Of a DNA stretch of 46,807 nucleotides, positions 23,257 through 31,702 are shown piece by piece. The DNA is from Clostridiales bacterium (GTDB lineage Bacteria > Bacillota > Clostridia > Saccharofermentanales > Saccharofermentanaceae). Positions within the stretch are counted from its first letter, which is position 1. The number at the start of each line of letters is the position of its first letter. Location of the stretch: assembly GCA_017545245.1 (NCBI GenBank), contig JAFWPB010000045.1, forward strand, positions 1-46,807, read 5' to 3'. A program made the translations under genes and the position numbers. A model generated the notes under the pieces. That model ran no database searches. It had not been told where the DNA came from and worked only from the letters and a program-made list of their open reading frames with translations.

Positions 23257-25518
23257 ATGGCAAGAAAGAGTTCGAAGAAAGACATAAATGAGATGCCGGA
23301 AAAGAATTCCCTGAAAGGACAGTCTTCCGGATTACCGCCGGCGCCGCCGACGCTCCAGGATATCAACGATACGCTGGAGACGAATTTCATGCCGTATGCG
23401 ATGAGTATCATCGTGTCCCGTGCGATCCCGGAAATCGATGGTTTTAAGCCTTCGCACAGAAAACTGCTTTACACGATGTATAAGATGGGGCTTCTTAAGG
23501 GAAACCGTACCAAGTCCAGTAACGTTGTCGGCCAGACCATGAAACTCAACCCGCACGGCGATATGGCGATCTATGAAACGATGGTGCGTCTTGCCAGGGG
23601 AAATGGTTCTCTCCTGCATCCGTATGTAGATTCCAAGGGTAACTTTGGTAAGCAGTATTCCCGTGATATGCAGTATGCTGCACCACGTTATACGGAGGTC
23701 AGATTGGAAAAGCTCTGTGAAGAGCTTTTCGATGGCCTGGATAAGAATGCCGTTGATTTTGTCGATAACTACGATGGCACGATGAAAGAACCGGTCTTGC
23801 TGCCGGCTTCCTATCCGTCGATTCTTGTCAACAACAATCAGGGTATCGCTGCCGGTATGGCTTCCAATATCTGTTCTTTCAATATCCGTGAAGTGTGTGA
23901 AGCGACGATCGCCTATATGAAGGATCCGAGTGCGGATATCCTTGAAATCATGCCTGCTCCGGATTTCCCGGGTGGAGGTATCATTCTTTATGACGAAGCG
24001 GCTATGCGTTCGATCTATGAATCCGGACGTGGACCTGTCCGTATACGTTCGAAGTATTATGCTGATAAGTCCAACAATCTGATTGAAGTAACGCAGATCC
24101 CATATACGACGACAGCAGAAGCGATCATCGATGAGATCACCGAACTGGTTAAGTCCGGTAAGGTCAAAGAAATCAATGACGTCCGTGACGAGACGGACCT
24201 GGATGGCCTGAAGATCTGTATCGAGTGTAAACGTGGTACGGATCTCGATGCACTCATGACCAAGCTTTTCCGCTTTACAAGACTGGAAGATACATTCTCC
24301 TGTAACTTTAACGTCTTGATCAATGGATATCCTAGAGTGCTCGGAGTACAGCAACTCCTTGCAGAGTGGATCGTATGGAGACGTGCGTGCCAGAAGAGAG
24401 AACTTGTTTTTGAACTCGACAGAAAAAAAGACAAACTGCACCTCTTAGATGGTTTGGCCAAGATCCTTCTCGACATAGATAAGGCAATCGCCATTATCCG
24501 CAATACCGAACTGGAAGAAGATGTTGTTCCGAACTTGATGAAGGGATTCGACATCGACAGCGTACAGGCGGAATATGTAGCTGAGATCAAACTCCGTAAT
24601 ATCAACCGTGAGTACATCTTAAAGCGTACAGCAGACAGGGAAGACCTGATCAAGGAGATCAAAGATCTCGAAGATACGATCAAGAGCCCGGCCAGAATTG
24701 ACGCACGAATCATCAAGACCCTGGAGAATGTTTCGAAGAAGTACGGTCAGGACAGACGTTCTGAACTTCTTAAGGCAGAAGAAGCAGCTACATTCAGTGA
24801 TCAGAACATGATCGAAGATTATAGACTGAAGCTGTTCCTCTCAGATCATGGATACATTAAAAAGATCGCATTGACATCACTTCGTAATGCCGGTGATCTG
24901 AAAATCAAGGAAGACGATACCATCGTGATGGAACTTGAGGGAACGAACAAGTCGGAGATCCTGTTCTTCTCGGATAAGGCGAACTGCTATAAGATGCGCG
25001 CCCATGAGCTTCCAGATACGAAGCCGTCCGAGTATGGTGGATATCTGCCGAATATCCTTCAGATGGAAGAAGGAGAAAAAATCGTCTTTATGCATATCAC
25101 AGATGATTATAAGGGAAATGTTCTTTTTGCATTTGAAAACGGAAAGATCTCCAAGATCCCGATGTCCGCATATGAGACGAAGCAGAACCGTAAGAAACTG
25201 ATCCATGCTTACAGCGATCTGTCACCGGTCGTAAGCATCCACTATATTACTGAAGACGTAACAATGGCAGCCTTCTCCAATCTCAGGAAGGCGATCGTAT
25301 TTGATACTTCGCTGATTCCGCTTAAAACGACCCGTTCTTCACAGGGTGTGCAGGTATTGACTTCGAAGCGTGGAAGTATCATGAATGAAGTGAAGCATCT
25401 TGAGGATACAGGATTTACTGATCCGGAGTATTATAGAGTACGTCGTATACCGGCTATCGGTTATTACTTGAAGGAGGATACGATAGAAGATCGACAGATC
25501 ACGTTGGGAGACTTGTAA
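23257..25518 (+). CDS. parC: Type IIA DNA topoisomerase subunit A (ParC/GyrA family)
   Basis: The 753-residue breakage-reunion subunit carries the catalytic tyrosine (Tyr145) in AAPRYTEVRL and the nearby RxIPxxxDGxKPxxRK motif region (residues 55-69). The winged-helix and tower regions follow, then a coiled region and a shortened beta-propeller C-terminus with only a few blade-like repeats (for example EGTNKSEILFFSD and YKGNVLFAFENGK). The short propeller suits ParC rather than GyrA, which needs six blades to wrap DNA. ATG 23257 follows GAAGAGAGAA. It is translated right after parE and is followed within three bases by the deacetylase-like gene. Confidence 0.88.
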   Translation: MARKSSKKDINEMPEKNSLKGQSSGLPPAPPTLQDINDTLETNFMPYAMSIIVSRAIPEIDGFKPSHRKLLYTMYKMGLLKGNRTKSSNVVGQTMKLNPHGDMAIYETMVRLARGNGSLLHPYVDSKGNFGKQYSRDMQYAAPRYTEVRLEKLCEELFDGLDKNAVDFVDNYDGTMKEPVLLPASYPSILVNNNQGIAAGMASNICSFNIREVCEATIAYMKDPSADILEIMPAPDFPGGGIILYDEAAMRSIYESGRGPVRIRSKYYADKSNNLIEVTQIPYTTTAEAIIDEITELVKSGKVKEINDVRDETDLDGLKICIECKRGTDLDALMTKLFRFTRLEDTFSCNFNVLINGYPRVLGVQQLLAEWIVWRRACQKRELVFELDRKKDKLHLLDGLAKILLDIDKAIAIIRNTELEEDVVPNLMKGFDIDSVQAEYVAEIKLRNINREYILKRTADREDLIKEIKDLEDTIKSPARIDARIIKTLENVSKKYGQDRRSELLKAEEAATFSDQNMIEDYRLKLFLSDHGYIKKIALTSLRNAGDLKIKEDDTIVMELEGTNKSEILFFSDKANCYKMRAHELPDTKPSEYGGYLPNILQMEEGEKIVFMHITDDYKGNVLFAFENGKISKIPMSAYETKQNRKKLIHAYSDLSPVVSIHYITEDVTMAAFSNLRKAIVFDTSLIPLKTTRSSQGVQVLTSKRGSIMNEVKHLEDTGFTDPEYYRVRRIPAIGYYLKEDTIEDRQITLGDL

Positions 25519-25521
25519 TCT

Positions 25522-27393
25522 ATGATGGAATTTGGAGGCAATTCAGTACGCATGGAGAAGCCGCGTTCAATCGGAACGTGGGTCTTGCTTGCTCTTGGCG
25601 CGCTGAGTGTCCTGGTCCTTCTTGTGATCATGATCTTTGTTTCCAACAGTAACCAGCGCATTGCCCGTATCATGCCGAGATTTGAAGCGGCATTGGAAAA
25701 GAGGGACTATGCGCTTGCTCTATCAATGTACCGTGATGTCAATGACATCATCATTAACAGAGATCCGGGTGATACGACAGATACCTCGGATGAATATGAG
25801 ATCCTTCGTCAGATGGAGACGCAGGTAAATGAACGTGTTAAAAGTATTGAAGAGAAAATCCGCTATGAGCGTTACACACCGTCGAAGGACGATATTGCAT
25901 TCCTGGAGGGACTTGGTGAGCTGACCGGCGCAAGGATGACGATCTGGCTGACAGGTCTTTGTGAAGAGTATCTCCTGGGCACGATCGAGAAGCCGACACT
26001 GACATTTATCTTTCAACAGCTGGAGAACCTGAGTAACCTATCTGCTGCTGCAAGGCCGCTTCGTGCAGAAGTTGACCAGATTGAGCTGACACGCGGTGAC
26101 GTTCAGACGGCGGAGAGGCTTTTTACGGAAGGACAGTACATTGAAGCCGTGGAGTACTACGAATATGTTATCGGTTCGTCATCCGGATTTGTAAATGAGT
26201 TTGCCAGAAAGAGACTGGAAGAATGTAAGATCGTCATGTACCAGCCGATGATGAACAAAGCGGACCACATGCTCGCGAACTTCCAGTATTATTCGGCAGA
26301 AGAACTGCTTTCTGATCTGGCCAGGATTTTCCCGGAGGACCAGATCATCAAGTCAGACCTTTATATCGCGACATCCAATACAAGCTATGTCGAAAAGTAT
26401 ACAGGCCAGGTCGAAGTGCTTTGCGTCAAGCCTCTGATCGCGGATGTGAAGGTTGCTTTCGAACTGAATTATCTTGCATCGACAGAGTCGTACTACATCA
26501 CGACCAAAGAATTCAGAAAGATACTCGAGAGTCTTTACGAAAAGAACTACTGCCTGATCGATCCTGTGACCCGTGTCGATACCAGCAATTCGGACTTCTT
26601 GAACCTGCAGGACATTATGATCCCGAAGGGGAAGAAGCCATTGGTCATTATTCTCGAAGACTTCTGCTACACTCCGTCAAGAAGTTCCTATGGCATGTGC
26701 CAGAGACTGGTATTAAATGATCTTGGACAGGTTTGTGGTGAATATATCGGTGCCAATGGTCAGACTGTCGTCAGCCGAACTGGTGAAGCAATCGGTATTC
26801 TTGATGCATTTGTCGAGGAACATCCTGATTTTTCGTATAATGGCGTTAAGGGCGTGATCACGCTTACGGGATATCAGTCTGTTTTCGGATACGTCACGGA
26901 TATGGACCAGGTCGATGACAGAAACCGTGCTTTGGAGACGGCCGGCATGGCGCAGATTTCGCCAACGGAACAGGACATTGAGAATAACCGCGCCACAGTC
27001 CAGGCTATCATTGATAAGCTGAAAGACAGTGGATGGATCATGGGATCGTCCACTTACGGATTTATCAATGCGAATCACTGCCAGATCGAAACGATCACGA
27101 ATGATACGCAGAAGTGGCTGGATCAGGTTGGTTCTTTGACCGGGCCGGTAGATATACTGGTTTATCCGAACGGAGATTTTATCCGTGGTTCGGATCCGCG
27201 CTGCAAGTATTTAAAGGACAATGGTTTCCGTGTCCTTTTTGGAGCTGGTTCTACGCCGTATTTTACATACGGAGACAACTACATTTATTTTGACCGCTGT
27301 ATGTTGACTGGTGATACATTGCGAGGTGTGGATTATTCACGTCTTTTCAATGTAAGTGAGGTGTATGATGAGAATCGGAAAAAATCACGTTAA
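25522..27393 (+). CDS. Membrane-anchored polysaccharide-deacetylase-like protein with helical repeats
   Basis: The 623-residue protein has one N-terminal membrane helix (about residues 19-41), then roughly 220 residues of alpha-helical, TPR-like sequence (for example AERLFTEGQYIEAVEYYEYV), then a C-terminal domain resembling the NodB-type deacetylase family of clostridia (landmarks ILDAFVEEHPDFSYNGVKG, TLTGYQSVFGY, VYPNGDF). The usual metal-binding DD is replaced by Glu-Asp in ILEDFCY (about residues 378-384), so catalysis may be changed or lost. With the anchor, the domain should face outside. It starts three bases after parC. A role in cell-wall polysaccharide binding or modification is inferred. 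Confidence 0.75.
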   Translation: MMEFGGNSVRMEKPRSIGTWVLLALGALSVLVLLVIMIFVSNSNQRIARIMPRFEAALEKRDYALALSMYRDVNDIIINRDPGDTTDTSDEYEILRQMETQVNERVKSIEEKIRYERYTPSKDDIAFLEGLGELTGARMTIWLTGLCEEYLLGTIEKPTLTFIFQQLENLSNLSAAARPLRAEVDQIELTRGDVQTAERLFTEGQYIEAVEYYEYVIGSSSGFVNEFARKRLEECKIVMYQPMMNKADHMLANFQYYSAEELLSDLARIFPEDQIIKSDLYIATSNTSYVEKYTGQVEVLCVKPLIADVKVAFELNYLASTESYYITTKEFRKILESLYEKNYCLIDPVTRVDTSNSDFLNLQDIMIPKGKKPLVIILEDFCYTPSRSSYGMCQRLVLNDLGQVCGEYIGANGQTVVSRTGEAIGILDAFVEEHPDFSYNGVKGVITLTGYQSVFGYVTDMDQVDDRNRALETAGMAQISPTEQDIENNRATVQAIIDKLKDSGWIMGSSTYGFINANHCQIETITNDTQKWLDQVGSLTGPVDILVYPNGDFIRGSDPRCKYLKDNGFRVLFGAGSTPYFTYGDNYIYFDRCMLTGDTLRGVDYSRLFNVSEVYDENRKKSR

Positions 27394-28258
27394 GGCTTTC
27401 GTGTCCTGCTTTTTGATCGCGCTTCTTATTTCCATGCATCTTGTAGGATGCTTGGATTTGTCGGAACTTGGTCAGCCGAAATATAACTACATTCCTGTCA
27501 ATACCAAAGAAGAACTGTTCAAGGTCGTCAATGATGCGATCTATACATTTGAAGATACGATCTGTGTGAAGACGAAGGATTATGATACGTTCAAAGAACT
27601 GTGGCAGCAACTGGATTCGGAGAAAGTCCTGCACACAGTATTCCGCAGCAAGTTCTATCAGGTTCGGTACCAGAATAAGAAGGATGAATGCCAGATACAG
27701 ATACTTATGACGATGAATCCTTGCGGAGAAGCGCTTCAGTATTTATATACGAAGAAACTCAAAGAGTATAAGACCCCGGAAGCGAAGAAACTTGGCGACA
27801 ACATGATGCGGGTCATCGATGAGATCATTAAGCCGGAGATGACGGACGAGCAGAAAGTTCGGGAGATCCATGATTATATTGTGACTCACTTTGAATATGC
27901 GGTAGGCGGAGATGTGGATGATTACGCCCAGGCGGAAGTGCTTTTTGATCAGAATAGAGGGCAGTGTCAAGCTTATTCAGAACTGTTTGTTGCTCTTTGC
28001 CTGCTTTCGGGTGTGGAAGCCAGGATCGTTTCCGGACAATCTTCTATCGGATATGGGTATGGGGAAACAGGACATGCCTGGTGCCAGGTGAAGCTCGACA
28101 GTTTCTGGTATCACGTGGATCCGACATGGGATGACCCGGTGCCGGATGAAGGAAAAAATGTACGATATGATTATTATCTGAAGGGAGATCTGGCTTTGCA
28201 GAGAACCCATGAGTGGTCCTCGCTGTTTGAGGTCTGCTACGTGGATTATAGTTCATAA
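27368..28258 (+). CDS. Transglutaminase-fold lipoprotein
   Basis: The 296-residue protein has a lipoprotein signal ending in HLVGC (Cys28) and a transglutaminase-like core with a complete triad: Cys200 in GQCQAYSE, His236 in TGHAWCQVK, Asp251 in HVDPTWDD. Such domains act as cysteine proteases or cross-linking enzymes at the cell surface. ATG 27368 is six bases after GAGG; ATG 27365 is too close to it and GTG 27356 would include it. The gene overlaps the deacetylase-like gene by 26 bases, so they are translationally coupled and probably work in the same surface process. Confidence 0.85.
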   Translation: MRIGKNHVKAFVSCFLIALLISMHLVGCLDLSELGQPKYNYIPVNTKEELFKVVNDAIYTFEDTICVKTKDYDTFKELWQQLDSEKVLHTVFRSKFYQVRYQNKKDECQIQILMTMNPCGEALQYLYTKKLKEYKTPEAKKLGDNMMRVIDEIIKPEMTDEQKVREIHDYIVTHFEYAVGGDVDDYAQAEVLFDQNRGQCQAYSELFVALCLLSGVEARIVSGQSSIGYGYGETGHAWCQVKLDSFWYHVDPTWDDPVPDEGKNVRYDYYLKGDLALQRTHEWSSLFEVCYVDYSS

Positions 28259-28301
28259 AGTTGAATTTGTATTACGAAATTGTATATTTTGAGGTTTTGT
28301 C

Positions 28302-28330
28302 TAGACGGATAAAGTCTAAAAAACTATAAT
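28302..28330 (+). promoter_or_regulatory. Predicted promoter of the PH-domain / sirtuin / MutS-like operon
   Basis: TAGACG (28302-28307) and TATAAT (28325-28330) with a 17-base spacer, 30 bases upstream of the ATG at 28361. The -10 is perfect, the -35 weak. Confidence 0.5.
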
Positions 28331-28360
28331 AAATACAGGTTTACTATTGGGAGGTTCCAA

Positions 28361-28786
28361 ATGGCAAAGGTAGATAAGCTTAGTGATTTTATAGTTGAGG
28401 AAAAGATCATCTGGTCGGATAAGAAGAGAATTCTCGGTATGCCGATCTCATTTACAAAGTATTCTTTCAGTGAAAATCGTCTTTTCGTTCAGCGTGGATT
28501 TTTCAAGGTTGTGAAGGATGAACTCCTGATGTACCGTATTCTCGATGTAAGACTTCAGAGAACTTTCTGGCAGAGACTTTTCCGTGTTGGAACGATTGAA
28601 TTATCTACTGCTGATAAGTCTACACCGGTAATCTATCTTGAGAATATTTCCAATCCTGACCGTACGCGTGATGCATTAAGTGCCATCGCAGAGAAAGAAC
28701 GTGATGAGAAGCGTGTTCTTGGTAAAGAAATGTTCGGTACAGCGAATGACGGCGCTATCGCTCATGACATGAATGTCATGGATTGA
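28361..28786 (+). CDS. Bacterial PH-domain protein
   Basis: The 141-residue cytoplasmic protein resembles the bacterial pleckstrin-homology family: a string of beta strands (EEKIIWSDKKRILGMPISFTKY broken by turns, then SENRLFVQRGFF, ELLMYRILDVRL, GTIELSTAD, PVIYLENI) followed by a C-terminal helix (RTRDALSAIAEKER). The motif L-M-Y-R-I-L-D-V-R is typical. No membrane segment. The domain usually serves as an oligomerising or binding module. ATG follows TTGGGAGG. The sirtuin gene starts 38 bases later. Confidence 0.75.
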   Translation: MAKVDKLSDFIVEEKIIWSDKKRILGMPISFTKYSFSENRLFVQRGFFKVVKDELLMYRILDVRLQRTFWQRLFRVGTIELSTADKSTPVIYLENISNPDRTRDALSAIAEKERDEKRVLGKEMFGTANDGAIAHDMNVMD

Positions 28787-28824
28787 TGCTTATTTGGTGA
28801 CTACAGCAGATAAGGGGATGTGTA

Positions 28825-29787
28825 GTGGAAACTAGACTGGATCGATACGAAGGCGCGCGAGAGAAGAAACTGGCGCAATTAAAGCAACTGATCAAGGAAT
28901 CGAAGTATATCGTTTTCCTTGGTGGTGCTGGTGTGTCTACGGAAAGTGGCATTCCTGATTTCCGTTCAGGTGAAGGCATTTTTAATCAGGAAAGTGGTCT
29001 TTCTTATCGTCCTGTTGATATTATCAGTCATTCTTTCTTCGAAGCGCATCCGGAAGAGTTCTTCGATTTTTACAAAAGAAAACTCTGCTATCCGAAGGCA
29101 CGGCCGAATAAGGCACATCGTGCATTGGTCCGTCTGGAAAAACAGGGAAAGCTCAAAGCGACCATTACACAGAACATCGATAACCTCCATCAGATGGCAG
29201 GAAGTACGACTACGATCGAACTTCACGGTTCTGTTTTCAGAAACTACTGTATCGAGTGTAAGGAAAAATATGATCTCAATTATGTTTTGAATGCAAAAGG
29301 AGTTCCGAAGTGCAAAAAGTGCGGCGGAATCGTTCGGCCGGATGTCGTGCTTTACGAGGAGCATCTTGAGCATGAGAACATCGATAATGCCGTCAAAGCA
29401 ATCAAGCGTGCGGATCTTCTGATCATCGGAGGCACTTCTTTGACGGTTTATCCTGCGGCAACTTTCGCGCAGTTCCTGAAGAGTGACCGTGTGGTGATCA
29501 TCAATAAGAGTTCGACATATCTGGATCTGCAAGCGATGCTGACGATCCATGACAGTATTGGAGATGTACTTGATACAGTCATTTCCAAATATATTCCAAG
29601 AAAGAAAAAAGAAGAGAAAAAGGGCAAGACGAAGACAACGAAGAAAACTGCTGCCAAGAAAGCTACTACTGCAAAGCCAGCTTCAAAGGAAACGGCAGCG
29701 AAGAAGCCGACGACGAAAAGTTCGGGGAAAAAGACAACACCTTCCAAGTCTTCAAGTAAGCCGAAAAAGAAAGATACGGAAGCATGA
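28825..29787 (+). CDS. Sir2-family NAD-dependent deacylase with histone-H1-like tail
   Basis: Sirtuins remove acyl groups from lysines using NAD+. This 320-residue protein has the complete core: GAGVSTESGIPDFRS (residues 35-48), TQNIDNLHQMAG, catalytic His134 in ELHGS, four zinc cysteines (142, 145, 163, 166) and GGTSLTVYPA. The core ends near residue 256; about 62 residues of Lys/Thr/Ala/Ser/Pro-rich sequence follow (KKTAAKKATTAKPASK and the like), resembling histone H1 C-termini and unusual for a sirtuin. It probably binds nucleic acid or is itself a deacylation substrate. The start is GTG 28825 with AAGGGG upstream. Its stop overlaps the MutS-like start (ATGA), so the two are coupled. Confidence 0.92.
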   Translation: METRLDRYEGAREKKLAQLKQLIKESKYIVFLGGAGVSTESGIPDFRSGEGIFNQESGLSYRPVDIISHSFFEAHPEEFFDFYKRKLCYPKARPNKAHRALVRLEKQGKLKATITQNIDNLHQMAGSTTTIELHGSVFRNYCIECKEKYDLNYVLNAKGVPKCKKCGGIVRPDVVLYEEHLEHENIDNAVKAIKRADLLIIGGTSLTVYPAATFAQFLKSDRVVIINKSSTYLDLQAMLTIHDSIGDVLDTVISKYIPRKKKEEKKGKTKTTKKTAAKKATTAKPASKETAAKKPTTKSSGKKTTPSKSSSKPKKKDTEA

Positions 29788-31616
29788 CTGAAAGATTAAA
29801 GGAGAGAGATGAAGCGCTCGAAGCAAGAAGCCACTCTCTCGATGAAGTATATAAGGATCTTGATTCCGCCGCAGATCAGCTAGCGAACCTGCGGGGATTT
29901 TTGTTTTTAGCCTGCGTTGCATTGGTAGCTTTATTCTTTTACAAGGACAGAGTGGTATGGTTTTTGCTAAGTGCAATTATCGCATTTGTGCTTTTTCTGG
30001 CTGTGGCGGTCCGTCATGGTGCGATGAAATCGAAGATGAAGCGGTTTCAGGTCTTAAAGGAAATCCATCTTCAGTATATAGCCAGAACACGACATGATTT
30101 TTCTGCATTGGCTGACAGCGGTGAAGATCTTCAGATCGAAAAACACCCGTTTTCAGCGGACCTGGATGTTCTGGGACCGAAATCTCTTTTCTCCCTGATC
30201 TCGGTTGCACATACGACATATGGCCGTACGACCCTTCGTGACTGGCTGTTAAATGCTTCAGAGGACGGGGTAGACAAAGAGACGATTCTTGCCCGTCAGG
30301 AGGCGGTAAAAGAACTGTCCAACAAGCTTTCATCTGTTGAAGAGTGGGAAGCGGCAACGAAGATGAATGTTTCAAAGAAGGGTTCTCCCCAGGCGCTTCT
30401 GGCTTATATCTCTGACTCGGGAATCTCCGTATCCAAGGGTATGATGGCGGTTCGGATCGTCTGTACGGTTCTTCTCTGGGTAAGTTTCGTCGTTGCGTTG
30501 ATCATCGGAAAGTGGGCATTTATAGTACCTTCCATTTTCTTTGTCCTACAGATGCTTCTGATGGCCGTGAGCTATAAAAAGAACAGCCTTTTCTTTAGTT
30601 TGGTCGAGAAATTCTTTCCGGAACTTCGTGCCTATTCGAACATCTTTACTTCAATTGAGAAGGCAGATGTTTCGTCTACATATCTGAATACGATCAAGGA
30701 AAAGCTCTGTGGTTCTTCCAAGACGGAGAATGAGAGTGCTTCCAATCAGCTTCATTCGCTTTATAAGAGATGCCTGCTGATTCAGGCAAGAATGCAGCCG
30801 TTACTGTATTTTGTTTTAAATTCAGTTTTTCCATTCGATGAACTCTGCATAAGACTTCTGGAAGACTGGAAGGCGACTTCTGGAAAAGAGATTCCGCTGA
30901 AACTGAAAGCAATCGGCGAGTGGGAAGCGGTGATGAGTCTTTCCGTGATGAGTGTGATCTATCCAGACGGATGCATGCCGGTTATTCTGGATTCGGAAAC
31001 GCCAGAGTTTGTTGCCAAAGAGATGGGTCATCCGTTGATTTCGGAAGAGAAGATCGTACGCAATGATTTCTCATTGACAAAAGGATGTGCAATTATTACC
31101 GGCTCCAATATGTCGGGAAAGACGACACTTCTTCGAACGATTGGTGTGAATATGATCCTGGCTTACGCTGGAACAGTCTGCCCGACAAAGGAATTGAGCC
31201 TGACTTTGATGTCTTTAGGTGCATCCATGAGAATCGAAGATAATCTTGGTGAGGGCGTATCTACTTTCTATGCAGAACTGATCAAGATCGAGCGTATCGT
31301 TCAGCTGTCAAAAAAGAACCGTCCGATGCTGTATCTTATTGATGAGATCTTCCGTGGTACAAACTCAAAAGACCGTACGGACGGCGCATGGATCGTTTTG
31401 AAGAAACTCAATAAGCCGACGATCATCGGTCTGATGTCTACACATGACTATGAGCTTTGTAAGATGAATACCAATAACGAAGTCGATCTGGTCTATTATC
31501 ATTTTTCTGAATATTATGATGATGACGGCTTGCATTTTGATTACAAATTGAAAGATGGCATGTCTACACAGACAAATGCGAAATATCTTATGAAACTCGT
31601 TGGTATCGATGATTGA
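29784..31616 (+). CDS. MutS-like ATPase with membrane helices
   Basis: The 610-residue protein ends in a MutS-type ABC ATPase: Walker A TGSNMSGKTTLL (near residue 440), the conserved SxxxRIxDxxxxGxSTF-type segment (MRIEDNLGEGVSTFYAEL), Walker B LIDEIFRGTNS (near 518) and a final H-loop region (STHDYELC). Instead of the MutS mismatch-binding domain it has two pairs of membrane helices (about residues 37-76 and 217-262) around the helical core. Related membrane MutS-like proteins occur in Firmicutes but their role is not established; canonical mismatch repair is unlikely. It overlaps the sirtuin by four bases. Confidence 0.87.
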   Translation: MTERLKERDEALEARSHSLDEVYKDLDSAADQLANLRGFLFLACVALVALFFYKDRVVWFLLSAIIAFVLFLAVAVRHGAMKSKMKRFQVLKEIHLQYIARTRHDFSALADSGEDLQIEKHPFSADLDVLGPKSLFSLISVAHTTYGRTTLRDWLLNASEDGVDKETILARQEAVKELSNKLSSVEEWEAATKMNVSKKGSPQALLAYISDSGISVSKGMMAVRIVCTVLLWVSFVVALIIGKWAFIVPSIFFVLQMLLMAVSYKKNSLFFSLVEKFFPELRAYSNIFTSIEKADVSSTYLNTIKEKLCGSSKTENESASNQLHSLYKRCLLIQARMQPLLYFVLNSVFPFDELCIRLLEDWKATSGKEIPLKLKAIGEWEAVMSLSVMSVIYPDGCMPVILDSETPEFVAKEMGHPLISEEKIVRNDFSLTKGCAIITGSNMSGKTTLLRTIGVNMILAYAGTVCPTKELSLTLMSLGASMRIEDNLGEGVSTFYAELIKIERIVQLSKKNRPMLYLIDEIFRGTNSKDRTDGAWIVLKKLNKPTIIGLMSTHDYELCKMNTNNEVDLVYYHFSEYYDDDGLHFDYKLKDGMSTQTNAKYLMKLVGIDD

Positions 31617-31633
31617 TCTATACTGGAAGCAAC

Positions 31634-31661
31634 TTGCAAAAATGCAAGAAAATGATAGAAT
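31634..31661 (+). promoter_or_regulatory. Predicted lysA promoter with overlapping palindrome
   Basis: TTGCAA (31634-31639) and TAGAAT (31656-31661) are 16 bases apart, about 40 bases before the lysA start. The -35 box lies inside the perfect palindrome CTTGCA-AAAA-TGCAAG (31633-31648), and TTGCAAAAA recurs at 31664-31672. The palindrome may be an operator or an early RNA hairpin. Confidence 0.45.
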
Positions 31662-31702
31662 AGTTGCAAAAAGTGAAAAAAGGAAAGTGTGAGGAAACGA
31701 AT

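Noticed and set aside
21338..23263. 641-codon open frame on the - strand
   Set aside because: It is opposite the topoisomerase B gene, whose GHKL and TOPRIM motifs are unambiguous; this is a shadow.
29784..31616. Canonical mismatch-repair MutS or MutS2
   Set aside because: The mismatch-binding and Smr domains are missing and two pairs of membrane helices are present; only the ATPase is MutS-like.
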